Origin: an uncultured Planctomycetaceae bacterium
Lineage (GTDB): Bacteria > Planctomycetota > Planctomycetia > Planctomycetales > Planctomycetaceae
Direction: 5' to 3'
Assembly (NCBI GenBank): GCA_943787265.1
Contig: CALSLT010000042.1
Coordinates: 49,014-113,013 of the forward strand
Length of the DNA: 64,000 bases
The translations under genes were made by a program, and so were the position numbers. The stretch's first letter is position 1; each line of letters begins with the position of its first letter. This document shows positions 45,761-54,791 of the stretch, one piece after another. Below the pieces are notes generated by a model. That model worked only from the letters and a program-made list of their open reading frames with translations, was not told the DNA's origin and ran no database searches.

Positions 45761-46750
45761 CTAAGGAACCGGAACCGCGGCGAGGATTTCTCGGATGACG
45801 TCTTCGCTGGTCATCTCTTCCGCTTCCGCTTCGTACGTCAAAACGACTCGATGGCGGAGAATGTCGTACGCAACGTCTTTCACATCCTGAGGCGTGACGT
45901 AAGCCCGTCCGTTGAGAAACGCGTTGGCTCGCGCTCCGATGCCCAGGAAAATCGTCGCTCGCGGCGAGGCTCCAAAGTCGATCAGCGGAGCGACTTTCGC
46001 CAGCTTGAATTCACCCGGTTCCCGAGTCGCCCTCACGACGGACACGATGTAATCCTTCACCTGGTCGTCGATGTAAATCATCCGGACGACGTCCTGCATA
46101 TCAAAAATGTCCTGCGGCGTCAGAACTTCCTGAACGGGACGCATCGCTTCGTCGAGAGCCATGTCCAGAACTTTGCGTTCTTCATCCGGCTTCGGATACG
46201 TGATCTTTACCTTGAGCATGAAACGGTCGACCTGAGCTTCCGGCAGAGGGTACGTGCCTTCCTGCTCGATCGGATTCTGAGTCGCCAGGACCAGAAACGG
46301 TTTCTCCAGTGGAAACGTCTCATCGCCGATGGTGACCTGCCGCTCCTGCATCGCTTCGAGCAATGCCGATTGCACCTTCGAGGGTGCGCGGTTGATCTCG
46401 TCCGCCAGAATCAGGTTCGAGAAAATCGGCCCCTTGCGAGTCTTGAACGAGCCGTCAGCCGGTGCGTAGATCATCGTCCCCACCAGGTCGGCCGGCAGCA
46501 GGTCCGGCGTGAACTGAATCCGCTGAAAGTCCACCGACAGTGCCTTCGCCAGAGCCGTAATCGCTGTCGTCTTCGCGAGCCCCGGCACCCCTTCCAGCAG
46601 CACATGCCCACCGGTCAGCAACCCGATCAGCAACCGCGAGATCATCTCTTCCTGCCCAATGATCGCCTTGCCCAACTCCGCATTTAACCGATGAATCAGA
46701 TCAGCCTTCTCGGCCACCCGATCTTTCGTCTGTTGAATATCCGCGTGCAT
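45761..46750 (-). CDS. MoxR-family AAA+ ATPase (Bat operon)
   Basis: A 329-residue MoxR ATPase, a cytoplasmic AAA+ chaperone thought to remodel VWA-protein complexes. Walker A is LEGVPGLAKTTA, Walker B is ILADEINRAPSK, sensor 1 is VLATQNPIEQEGTYPLPEAQVDRF, and the C-terminal lid follows with GASPRATIFLGIGARANAFLNGR. ATG start at 46750. First gene of the long minus-strand MoxR-DUF58-Bat operon (46750 down to 36497). Regulation may involve the two inverted repeats in the gap upstream. Confidence 0.95.
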   Translation of the reverse strand: MHADIQQTKDRVAEKADLIHRLNAELGKAIIGQEEMISRLLIGLLTGGHVLLEGVPGLAKTTAITALAKALSVDFQRIQFTPDLLPADLVGTMIYAPADGSFKTRKGPIFSNLILADEINRAPSKVQSALLEAMQERQVTIGDETFPLEKPFLVLATQNPIEQEGTYPLPEAQVDRFMLKVKITYPKPDEERKVLDMALDEAMRPVQEVLTPQDIFDMQDVVRMIYIDDQVKDYIVSVVRATREPGEFKLAKVAPLIDFGASPRATIFLGIGARANAFLNGRAYVTPQDVKDVAYDILRHRVVLTYEAEAEEMTSEDVIREILAAVPVP

Positions 46751-46872
46751 CGTCCCTTTTCCATCGTCTTTCTGTAGTTAGCCATGAGGATGAGTCACTC
46801 AGCGGCTTATCACCACTCCGAGCAACATTCACAAGCTCTCAAGGCGAGAAAAGATAATCAGTGAAAAATGAT

Positions 46873-46903
46873 GACTCAACAGTTGCAAGGCAACAGTTGA
46901 GTC
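46873..46903. repeat. 31-base near-perfect palindrome
   Basis: GACTCAAC-a-GTTGC-aag-GCAAC-a-GTTGAGTC, with a single A/A mismatch. It lies about 120 bases upstream of the moxR start. No T-run follows on either strand, so a protein-binding site or RNA structure is more likely than a terminator. Confidence 0.6.
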
Positions 46904-46998
46904 GTTGACTCCCGAATTGACAATCGGCAGCTTCCCCCCAAACTCTTCGACACACTCCCTGTCTCTTTAGGTATGTGCCTATAAAAGCCACAAGACTT

Positions 46999-47033
46999 GG
47001 TGACGTGTTTCGGCTCGACCGAAACACGTCACC
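46999..47033. repeat. 35-base perfect hairpin upstream of the SUKH gene
   Basis: GGTGACGTGTTTCGG and CCGAAACACGTCACC form a perfect 15-base-pair stem around a 5-base loop (CTCGA), 35 bases before the SUKH ATG. No T-run follows. It could be a 5'-UTR structure or an operator. Confidence 0.65.
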
Positions 47034-47068
47034 AGCAAGAATTCTCGTTAGAGTGAAAATCTCAGGCC

Positions 47069-47692
47069 ATGTCCTTAACTGTCGATATTAAATTCGTTCA
47101 ATCAGCTCTCGACCGGTTCGGCAACAACTATCACCGAATGGGCGTTGCGTCCACATCCGGACTTGGTGGAGTACCGCCGGAAATGTTCGATGGAGAGATC
47201 GATGCCGAAGGTTGGGTTGGATGGGAAATGTTGCCTTCCACGCTTTCGCAGGAAGACATTGTCCGTTTGGAGTCGGAATTCCGAATCGACTTTCCGCCTC
47301 TGTTCCGCGCCTATCTACTCGCCCGGTTCCAGCTATTTGATCAGATATACAGTGCCCAGTACGACCAGGCAATTTTCAATGTTGATGTCCCTTCAAACAA
47401 TCCACTTGGGCCGATTCGTGATTTAATCAATGCTTGGATTCCGTTGCTGTCAGCTAGCTACATCCCTTTCGCTCAATGGGGAGACGGCTGGGGACCAATG
47501 TGTTTCGACACTGAGAATCGAAATGACAATGGTGATTGCCCCATCGTCTGGATGGATCACGAGCTTCTCATTCCTCTCGGCGAGGATGCTTGTCGCAACC
47601 GGCAGTCCGTGCTGCCATACGTGAATCTTCTCTACCCTTCGTACAGGGACTTTTTTGAAGACACATTCCAAACCAAGTGGCATCCTCGGTAG
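47069..47692 (+). CDS. SMI1/KNR4 (SUKH) family protein
   Basis: A 207-residue SUKH-superfamily protein. The N-terminal part is helical; the SUKH signature appears as LPSTLSQEDIVRLESEFRIDFPPLFRAYLL (the helix and L-P-x-x-Y/F region), followed by LSASYIPFAQWGDGWGPMCFDTENR (the W-G-D/G-x-x-x-F-D part) and CPIVWMDHE. SUKH proteins include immunity partners of polymorphic toxins, but many are housekeeping. No toxin gene lies next to it; the neighbours are MoxR/Bat genes, and it stands alone on the plus strand, with its own hairpin upstream. Confidence 0.75.
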   Translation: MSLTVDIKFVQSALDRFGNNYHRMGVASTSGLGGVPPEMFDGEIDAEGWVGWEMLPSTLSQEDIVRLESEFRIDFPPLFRAYLLARFQLFDQIYSAQYDQAIFNVDVPSNNPLGPIRDLINAWIPLLSASYIPFAQWGDGWGPMCFDTENRNDNGDCPIVWMDHELLIPLGEDACRNRQSVLPYVNLLYPSYRDFFEDTFQTKWHPR

Positions 47693-47702
47693 TCGCCGAT
47701 CT

Positions 47703-48875
47703 TCATTGTGAGTCAGTAGATGCCTGCTCTGACTCGTCATCGCTGGCTGATTGTTCAGCCTCGGTAATTTCAATCGAAGAGGCGTGCTCGGTGGAGAGTT
47801 GGCGGAGGGACTCTTCGAGCTCAAAGGTGGGAAGATCGTTGATCGCGGCGATGGCTCCCTCGGGGGCGGCGGTCAGGCGGCGGAGGTGCTTCTTTTCGAA
47901 CTCGCGGTCGCTGCTGCGAAAGCGGAAGAGCAGGATCGAAATCGTGACGGCGAGAAATCCAGCGAACCCCAGAACGTAGGGCACGATGCCCATGTCATCC
48001 GGGACGGACGACTGACGTTTCTGATACCAGCGGACGTTCTTTGCGAGGATCAACGGAGCAACGTGTAATCGGTCCTGCTGAGCCGGGTAGCCGTATCTTT
48101 TCAGGAAGTAGCCGGTCACCTTGACGACGACTCCCGAACCGAGTTCCTGTCCCGTGGGGATTCCTTCGGGGATACTGGTCATGCGAATGCAGTACGGGTT
48201 CAAGCCAGAGTCCGCATTGAACAGCCAGCCTTCCCACAAGGTTTCAATACCGAACTCGTTCTTTCCGGCAGGAATCGCCGCCAGCCGACGGAGCTCGCCC
48301 TTCACCGTCACGATTTCACCAAGTAGGTCCTTCGACTCGTTCATCAGGACGGCAAAGGCAATGCTCGAACGCGAAGCTTCCGTCAGAGCTTTGGGCGGAA
48401 CATCCCGAGTCTTTGCGAGCAAGTAATAGTACAACTCCCGCTCGGACTCGCGAATTCCGACCGCGTTGTCTCGGATCAAATCTGTCAGCTCAGGAGCCAA
48501 CTTCAGTTCGTGCTCTTCCTCATCGGCCTGCGGTTCCGATGCGCCGCCCACTTGAGCTTCATCGCCGTGTGGTTTGTAACGATCGGCGTCAGCCGGAGTG
48601 TGGGCTCCCACGACGCGGATCACCTGCGGACCGAGCGACGTCTCTTTCATTTCGGGTCGAAAATCGATCTTCTCGGTCGATGGCCGCGGCGTTTTCTGTT
48701 TCTGTTTCGCTGGCTCAACATCCGCCGGTCGACCGGTCAGCCAGTACCACGAACTCGGCCGCGCAGCAAATTCGATCGAGAATACGATCATCGCAATCAT
48801 CCCGACCAGAACGAGCAGACGCTTCTGGTCGCCTCGGTTGAGGTATGGCGTGCGGTTTGTTTGCTGAAATCTCAT
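47703..48875 (-). CDS. Two-helix membrane hypothetical protein
   Basis: No family name recognised. The 390-residue protein has a transmembrane helix near the N-terminus (RLLVLVGMIAMIVFSIEFAA), a soluble middle domain and a second helix near residue 310 (IVPYVLGFAGFLAVTISILLF), with a Ser/Glu-rich C-terminus. The middle has VKGELRRLAAIPAGKNEFGIETLWEGWLFN and GSGVVVKVTGYFLKRYGYPA, the pattern of a small beta-barrel, perhaps OB-fold. It lies 73 bases downstream of a second moxR gene on the same strand and may be its partner. Function unknown. Confidence 0.8.
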   Translation of the reverse strand: MRFQQTNRTPYLNRGDQKRLLVLVGMIAMIVFSIEFAARPSSWYWLTGRPADVEPAKQKQKTPRPSTEKIDFRPEMKETSLGPQVIRVVGAHTPADADRYKPHGDEAQVGGASEPQADEEEHELKLAPELTDLIRDNAVGIRESERELYYYLLAKTRDVPPKALTEASRSSIAFAVLMNESKDLLGEIVTVKGELRRLAAIPAGKNEFGIETLWEGWLFNADSGLNPYCIRMTSIPEGIPTGQELGSGVVVKVTGYFLKRYGYPAQQDRLHVAPLILAKNVRWYQKRQSSVPDDMGIVPYVLGFAGFLAVTISILLFRFRSSDREFEKKHLRRLTAAPEGAIAAINDLPTFELEESLRQLSTEHASSIEITEAEQSASDDESEQASTDSQ

Positions 48876-48948
48876 GCAGCGACAATCAACGAAGGAAACT
48901 CAAGCGGACCAGAGCGGCGGAATTCGAATCAGACAGGATAACGAATGA

Positions 48949-49962
48949 CTATTCGTACTTGCGAATCTTTGGCTCCGGAACTTCCTTGATTAGCCGTTCG
49001 ATAATGGATTCAGATGTGTAACCTTCCGCCTGAGCCTGAAAGTTCGGAGCAATCCGGTGCCGCAACACGGGAATAGCCACTTTCCGGACATCGTCCAGCG
49101 AGACCACCGGTCGACCATCCATCGCCGCCATCGCTCGCCCACCGGCGATGAGGTACTGCCCGGCTCGCGGACCGGCTCCCCAGTCGATCAACTCCTGAAT
49201 GAACTTCGGAGCCAACTCATCTTTGGGCCGAGTCGCTCGCACCAGGCTGGCGACATAGTTGATCGTCATCGGCCCGACTTCGATCTGCCCAATCTGTTTC
49301 TGCAGAAAAACGATCGACTTCGCAGTCAGGACTTTGCGGACTTCCGGCTTCTCACCACGTGACGTTGATTCGAGGACTCGCTCTTCTTCTTCAAACGTCG
49401 GGTAGTCCACTTTGACATTGAACATGAACCGGTCGAGTTGGGCTTCCGGCAGTGGGTACGTCCCTTCCTGCTCGATCGGGTTCTGAGTCGCGATCACGAA
49501 AAACGGATCTGGCAGGTCGTAAGTTGTTTGCCCGACCGTGACCTCGTGCTCTTGCATCGACTGTAGCAGTGCGGCCTGCGTCTTCGGCGGAGTTCGATTG
49601 ATCTCATCGGCCAGCAGAATGTTGGTGAAGACCGGTCCTTGAACGAAACGAAACTCACGACGGCCGGCATCGTTTTCGTCGAGCACGTTCGTCCCGGTGA
49701 TGTCTGACGGCATGAGGTCCGGCGTGAACTGAATTCGCTTGAATTCGACGTCCAGGATTTTTGCGATGGTGCTGACGATCAGAGTCTTCGCCAACCCAGG
49801 CACTCCAACCAGCAAGCAATGCCCGCCGGTGAAGATCGCTGCCAGAATCTGGTCGATGACGGCTTCCTGGCCAATGATGACCTTTTGCAGTTCATCCTTC
49901 ATCAGCTCGTGATGCTTCCGAAACTTTTCCAAAAACTCGTCGAAGTCGCGTTTTTCAGCCAC
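48949..49962 (-). CDS. Second MoxR-family AAA+ ATPase
   Basis: A 337-residue MoxR ATPase, distinct from the Bat-operon one at 45761. Walker A is LVGVPGLAKTLI, Walker B is ILLADEINRTPPK, sensor 1 is VIATQNPIEQEGTYPLPEAQLDRF, and the arginine finger/lid region has WGAGPRAGQYLIAGGRAMAA. It starts with GTG at 49962 (no strong ribosome binding site seen, so the start is less certain). Downstream is a two-helix membrane hypothetical, not a DUF58 gene. MoxR proteins usually remodel partner complexes; the partner here is not clear. Confidence 0.93.
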   Translation of the reverse strand: MAEKRDFDEFLEKFRKHHELMKDELQKVIIGQEAVIDQILAAIFTGGHCLLVGVPGLAKTLIVSTIAKILDVEFKRIQFTPDLMPSDITGTNVLDENDAGRREFRFVQGPVFTNILLADEINRTPPKTQAALLQSMQEHEVTVGQTTYDLPDPFFVIATQNPIEQEGTYPLPEAQLDRFMFNVKVDYPTFEEEERVLESTSRGEKPEVRKVLTAKSIVFLQKQIGQIEVGPMTINYVASLVRATRPKDELAPKFIQELIDWGAGPRAGQYLIAGGRAMAAMDGRPVVSLDDVRKVAIPVLRHRIAPNFQAQAEGYTSESIIERLIKEVPEPKIRKYE

Positions 49963-50052
49963 GTTGAAGTTATCCAGTTTGGAGAGAACAAATCGCAGAG
50001 TTTGGAGCGGTCTCGCTGAGTGACAGGAGAGCTGCTATCAGCAAACGACTCG

Positions 50053-50541
50053 TCAGTGAGCCGCCTTGTACAGATTCAGCGTGAGATGAGCCTGCCCCTG
50101 ATGATGGCCCTCATGCCAACAGATGATCTGCAGAGTTTTCCGCAGAGTCCAGCCGCGTTCCTGCAAGGGTTCCGGGACGTTCTCGAGATCAGCATCTGAG
50201 AACTTACCGAATGTCTCGAACAGGTGTGAGCGGCCCACTTCGAGGGCCGCTCGAATCTCGGCCAACGTGGGGACATCATCGTCGGGCGTACTGCCACCTT
50301 TGAACCGGGCGATCAACCCGCCCATTCCCGGCTGCGTTCCCGGCAGCAATCGCTCCGTGGCAAACATCTCTTCGGTCACGGCAACGTGCATAAACTGCCA
50401 GCCGATGTGAGCTCTGCCTGGCCCCGGCCGCCATGCCAGCACTTCCTGGGGGTAATTCATTTCCGCGATGGCGTCGAGGGTTGCCAGCGTCCGTTCGCGG
50501 TTCATTTCATAGATACTTTGAACGTGCTCGATGTAGCTCAT
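50053..50541 (-). CDS. DinB-family protein
   Basis: A 162-residue four-helix DinB/DUF664 protein. The three metal-ligand histidines of the fold are seen at HIGWQFMHVAV, and in the last helix CWHEGHHQGQAHLTLN. The family includes metal-dependent thiol transferases and uncharacterised proteins. The start is ATG 50541. No pathway is implied by its neighbours: a moxR gene 91 bases downstream and the divergent sulfatase 165 bases away. Confidence 0.85.
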   Translation of the reverse strand: MSYIEHVQSIYEMNRERTLATLDAIAEMNYPQEVLAWRPGPGRAHIGWQFMHVAVTEEMFATERLLPGTQPGMGGLIARFKGGSTPDDDVPTLAEIRAALEVGRSHLFETFGKFSDADLENVPEPLQERGWTLRKTLQIICWHEGHHQGQAHLTLNLYKAAH

Positions 50542-50706
50542 CGCGAATCTTTCTCTGTTTCGTTTGCGACACAGTCGACAGCCTACAATGCTGTCACACT
50601 CGCAGCAGTCGGAAGGTTACCGATCTGCTGTAAATCGACCAGTGAGTGGCGTTGCACGGCCACACGCAATTGCCAACTGCGGTCTCCGTTGGACAAGGAA
50701 ATCATC

Positions 50707-52167
50707 GTGAAGTTTCTCTGCACGCTACTTCTACCGCTAATTTTACAATGCTCGATTACTGAAGGCTTCGCGGCGGACGCTCCATCAAGCGGCCCGAATA
50801 TCCTGATCATCCTTGCCGACGATATGGGTTACGGCGATCTCGGATGTATGGGTAGCAAGCTGCTTGAGACGCCAAACCTTGATGCCCTGGCAGATTCGGG
50901 AATCCTTTGCACGCAGGCGTATGTTGCCAGTCCGGTTTGCTCGCCATCGCGTGCCGGACTTCTGACCGGACGGGACCCGCGGAGATTCGGCTACGAAGGG
51001 AACCTCAACAGCAGTTCGGCCAATTACGCTACGCGACCAGAGTTACTCGGTCTGCCACCCGGAGAACACACGCTCGGCGACCATCTAAGGGCAGCCGGTT
51101 ACGCAACGTCGTTGATCGGAAAATGGCATCAAGGGACGGGCGAGGGCTTTCATCCGAACGAACGAGGCTTCGACTACTTCTGCGGAATGCTCGGCGGCAG
51201 CCATTCGTATTTTCCGACGACAGGACGACATCGCATCGAACGAAACGGTACACCTGTTGAAGAATTCTCCAGCCCGTACCTGACTGACTTCTTCACCGAC
51301 GAAGCCGTGGGGTGGATCGATGAGCAATTCGAAGGGGAAACAGAACGCCCTTGGTTCATGTTCCTTTCCTACAACGCGCCACACGGCCCGATGCATGCCA
51401 CCGACGAAGACATCGCCAGATTTGCACATATCAAAGACAAGAAACGCCGAATCTATGCAGCGATGATGTTCGCACTCGACCGCGGCGTCGGACGCGTCCG
51501 CGACCACCTGCGGAAGACCGGCCAGCTCGACAAGACACTGATAACGTTCTTTTCAGACAACGGCGGCGCGACGAACAACGCCAGTTGGAACGGACCACTG
51601 TCTGGCGTCAAAGGTTGCCTTCGTGAAGGCGGCGTGCGAGTCCCGATGATCTGGTCGTGGCCCAGCGTCATTGCTGGCGGGAAACGAAGCTCGAATGTCA
51701 TGTCGAGTCTCGATCTGCTACCTACGTTCCTGGCCGCTGCCAATTCAAAGCCGTTGCCACTTTCGTCTCGCCGCAGTCACGAGGACAAAGGAAACTGGCA
51801 GAAGTCAAACAAGCTTTTCGGCGAGTACGATGGTATCAATCTGATACCTCAGCTCCGCGGAGAGCACCAGACCGACAACCGAACACTCTTCTGGAGACTT
51901 CAGGGGCAGGCCGCCGTTCTGCACGGGGCAGACAAACTGATTCGCCTTTCCCATCGTCCCGCCCAGATGTTTCAGCCATCGACCGACCTTGCAGAATCAA
52001 ACGACCTTGCTGCCACCAACAGCGAACGTTTCGGCCAGATATTTCAGAAGCTCGCCGATTGGGAATCGACTCTGCCAACCGTGCCGCTTTGGGGTTCATC
52101 CCCGTTCTGGAACAGCCAAAGCGCGAAACATTATGACGAGTGGCAACAACACGACGAGCCTCAGTAA
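50707..52167 (+). CDS. Secreted arylsulfatase-type sulfatase, GTG start
   Basis: A 486-residue sulfatase of the alkaline-phosphatase superfamily. Signal peptide KFLCTLLLPLILQCSITEGFAA. The metal-binding motif ILADDMGYGDLGCMG is near the N-terminus and the formylglycine site is VCSPSRAGLLTGR (C-x-P-S-R), which needs an anaerobic or aerobic sulfatase-maturating enzyme for activity. Later motifs are IGKWHQG and FFSDNGGATNN. The start is GTG 50707 with AAGGA 7 bases upstream; longer frames upstream lack a signal peptide at their start. Substrate unknown; planctomycetes carry many sulfatases for sulfated algal polysaccharides. Confidence 0.93.
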   Translation: MKFLCTLLLPLILQCSITEGFAADAPSSGPNILIILADDMGYGDLGCMGSKLLETPNLDALADSGILCTQAYVASPVCSPSRAGLLTGRDPRRFGYEGNLNSSSANYATRPELLGLPPGEHTLGDHLRAAGYATSLIGKWHQGTGEGFHPNERGFDYFCGMLGGSHSYFPTTGRHRIERNGTPVEEFSSPYLTDFFTDEAVGWIDEQFEGETERPWFMFLSYNAPHGPMHATDEDIARFAHIKDKKRRIYAAMMFALDRGVGRVRDHLRKTGQLDKTLITFFSDNGGATNNASWNGPLSGVKGCLREGGVRVPMIWSWPSVIAGGKRSSNVMSSLDLLPTFLAAANSKPLPLSSRRSHEDKGNWQKSNKLFGEYDGINLIPQLRGEHQTDNRTLFWRLQGQAAVLHGADKLIRLSHRPAQMFQPSTDLAESNDLAATNSERFGQIFQKLADWESTLPTVPLWGSSPFWNSQSAKHYDEWQQHDEPQ

Positions 52168-52367
52168 GCCTACCAGTAATGAGCTCGGAGCTGCGTGGGC
52201 AACTTCCAGAGTTCATCGTGCAACTCCTCATGCTTTTCTTCACTGAGGATCGAAGCGACATCCCAAAGAAAGTTGGCCATCGCCTGCATGGACTCAACGC
52301 GGGCGCGAGCCTTCATACGTTGCGATGAATCATCTATCGTCAGAAATCCCGCCCATCGTTCGCAGGA

Positions 52368-54791
52368 TTACGAAGATTCCTGATCGGGCCGAAGCAGCAT
52401 TACGGATGGAACTTCACTTGGCGAAAACGCTCGAAGATAGAAGTAGCCGAGTCCGGACATTCCATTAAACATGGTCGGCGTTTCGCCAGTCGCGGCTGTA
52501 TTGCAGGGCCACGGTATGCCGGTCTCGTCAAACAGCTCGATTCCGGTTCGAGCAACCTGATCAACGTGCCTCATTAACTGAACGTGGTCCGTCTCGATCC
52601 CTTCCACTTTCGATTCACAAAGTAGTAACGGCAACTCGCTGTTTCCCGCCAGACCGTGGCACAGGCAGAACGCATTCTGTCCGGCGGCGTTTTCATAAGA
52701 GAGTTTCGCCAGCGTTGTCTGCGTTGCCGCCTGAAGGTCGCGTCGAATCAATTCCGAATCAAACCCAAGTTCCAGCAACCGCAACCGTGCCATTCCGACT
52801 CCGGGGGCACCGTGACACCATCCAAACTGAAACGCAGATTCGTCTTCCGCAGCGACGTCCGTTCGATGATCGTGCCAGTTCCCGTCTTCACTGCTGAAAT
52901 AGTGCGACTCGTAACGCAACCCTTCATAGACTGCGTGCCCGAGACGCTCGTCGTCGGTAACTCGATACAACTCGGCCAAAGCACAGACAATTCCCGACAC
53001 ACCATGCCCGTAGCCCGTCAGGTTGTGATGCACAGGGACGCTCAGAGTTTCCCATGACAATCCGGATTCAGACCGCGTAGCAGCCTCAAGCAGAAACTCA
53101 CCGTGCCGTCTTGCTTCATCCAGTAAATCCTTTGCTCCGAATTTGTTTCCAAGATCGATCAGAGCGATGACTGCCCCCGCGCTGCCGTTGATGACGTCCG
53201 TATGCGGATTTCGTGGGTCGATGCTCGCAACCTTCTGAACCTGGCGCATCGCCGACTCAATCAGCTCGTCGTTACCAGTCTCGCGCCCAACTTCGGCCAA
53301 CGCCCACGCTGCCCCCAGCCATCCTGTATAGAACGCAGTTGCCAACGCATCTTTTAGCGGCCGCTCCGAAAACGCTTTGATCTGATTCAGTACCTGCCTA
53401 GCGGAACCAATCGCGTTCTCGAGGTGAAGCGGGTCTCGAGAGAATCGAAACAATCGTGCAAGAAACAGCGAGATGCCTGCCGTCCCCGAATAAAGACTCA
53501 TGCCATTAAGCGGAAATACCGGCGACGGTCCTAACGCTCGATAGACAGGCTGCCACGTTCCCTGGATCGGCTCTGATTCCCATTCAAACCAGTTACAAAG
53601 TTCTCCGGACCACATCGCGTCGCGACAAATTCGTGAGCCGATGTGATCTGCCGTCTGAAGAAACTCGGCGTTTCGGGCTGCCTTATTTGACGTTGCGTCT
53701 TGCTGCGTCGAACTAGAAGGACGTTCGCCTTCCCGATTCGCCACGGTCGAAGTTACGTTTTCTGAACGACTCGGCAGTTCAAGTAAATCGTGGCTTCCAG
53801 GATTAAGCCACGGTTGCTGAAGCGTCACTCCTCTGTGCTGAAGTCTGTGATCTATTGCATCTACGCTTTGAACGACCGTCGATCCCGTCTGGCGGCTTTT
53901 CCAGGCATCGACCAGCCCCTCGGCAATCAATTCGCAGCGGTACTGGCCGAAGCTGCGAAGCTCGCCGGGATCTTCAGCCATTCCAACGCCCCGGGAAACT
54001 CGCTTCGTAAACAACGGCACATCGTCTTCCAGGAATTCCTCAACGGCAGGCAGCAAGCTGGCGACGCACCTGGCAGCGATCTGCAGAAATCGCCACGGGA
54101 CGTAGAGCACTCCCGAGTCACGTCGATCAAACAGTGACGGACAGACCGGACACTTGAAGCGAAACGGCACTTGAAATTGATTCAACCGGCTGCTGAGTTC
54201 TCGCAGCAACGTCGGTGCACCTTCGGATCGAATGTTGAAGTAAAAGCGGACGGAGTTGAATTCCTCAAACTGATCAGGAATCTGCTCGCTGAAGCAGTAA
54301 TAAAATCCGTACTGCAGCATTGTCGATTCACGAGTCACTCGAATGCTGATCGAATCTCCAACCTGAGGCCGCACACCTGGTCGCGAGTCAAACAGAAACT
54401 CCCCTGGCACCGGAGCTCGATGACACTCACCCTTGCGAGCCTGAACTTCTCCTTCCACACCCGTCTGTACAACGCTCCAACCAGGATCCCACCGACTCGT
54501 ACTTTGATTCGCCGCGGACAAGGCTTCGTAAAACTCTGCGTCCAAGATTACTTCGAGCGGTTCCAAAGGTCGGGCTGGCTGTTCGCCCAAACGCCGCACA
54601 TAGCAATTCCAATAGAGCATGTCCGAGATTGTCGACACGAGTGCTCGATGGCGCGGCTCAACCTCGTCGTGATTGACGTCGACAGTGACTTCCGGCAGGT
54701 CTGCAAACACGAACGACGATGGCGAAGTGATGACGAGCGCTTTTGCAATTCTCCGTACTTCGCCTCGGACTTCATTTTCGTAAGGAGTCAT
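52368..54791 (-). CDS. HopA1-like domain fused to LanC-like cyclase (RiPP modification enzyme)
   Basis: An 807-residue fusion at the heart of the peptide cluster. The N-terminal 250 residues resemble the HopA1 family: MLYWNCYVRRL, VRFYFNIRSEGAPTLLRELSSRL, VPFRFKC and RRDSGVLYVPWRFL follow its strand and helix order. In class V lanthipeptide pathways HopA1-like proteins serve as lyases that eliminate phosphate from Ser/Thr. After a polar linker, residues 390-800 are a LanC-type alpha-toroid: YSGTAGISLFLARL, NGSAGAVIALIDLG, GYGHGVSGIVCALAELY, FGWCHGAPGVGM (Cys659) and CLCHGLAG (Cys711, His712). These Cys and His residues are the zinc ligands that activate Cys for thioether closure. Start ATG 54791 overlaps the kinase stop (ATGA), so the two are translationally coupled. 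Confidence 0.88.
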   Translation of the reverse strand: MTPYENEVRGEVRRIAKALVITSPSSFVFADLPEVTVDVNHDEVEPRHRALVSTISDMLYWNCYVRRLGEQPARPLEPLEVILDAEFYEALSAANQSTSRWDPGWSVVQTGVEGEVQARKGECHRAPVPGEFLFDSRPGVRPQVGDSISIRVTRESTMLQYGFYYCFSEQIPDQFEEFNSVRFYFNIRSEGAPTLLRELSSRLNQFQVPFRFKCPVCPSLFDRRDSGVLYVPWRFLQIAARCVASLLPAVEEFLEDDVPLFTKRVSRGVGMAEDPGELRSFGQYRCELIAEGLVDAWKSRQTGSTVVQSVDAIDHRLQHRGVTLQQPWLNPGSHDLLELPSRSENVTSTVANREGERPSSSTQQDATSNKAARNAEFLQTADHIGSRICRDAMWSGELCNWFEWESEPIQGTWQPVYRALGPSPVFPLNGMSLYSGTAGISLFLARLFRFSRDPLHLENAIGSARQVLNQIKAFSERPLKDALATAFYTGWLGAAWALAEVGRETGNDELIESAMRQVQKVASIDPRNPHTDVINGSAGAVIALIDLGNKFGAKDLLDEARRHGEFLLEAATRSESGLSWETLSVPVHHNLTGYGHGVSGIVCALAELYRVTDDERLGHAVYEGLRYESHYFSSEDGNWHDHRTDVAAEDESAFQFGWCHGAPGVGMARLRLLELGFDSELIRRDLQAATQTTLAKLSYENAAGQNAFCLCHGLAGNSELPLLLCESKVEGIETDHVQLMRHVDQVARTGIELFDETGIPWPCNTAATGETPTMFNGMSGLGYFYLRAFSPSEVPSVMLLRPDQESS

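Larger units (their letters stand above)
46751..47068. other. Divergent promoter region with two strong palindromes
   Basis: A 318-base gap between moxR (leftward) and the SUKH gene (rightward). It holds no supportable gene, but two inverted repeats (46873-46903 and 46999-47033), listed separately. Both promoters must lie here. Confidence 0.5.

Noticed and set aside
45638..46687. Long plus-strand frame opposite moxR
   Set aside because: Antisense shadow of a clear MoxR ATPase, Arg/His-rich and without family features.
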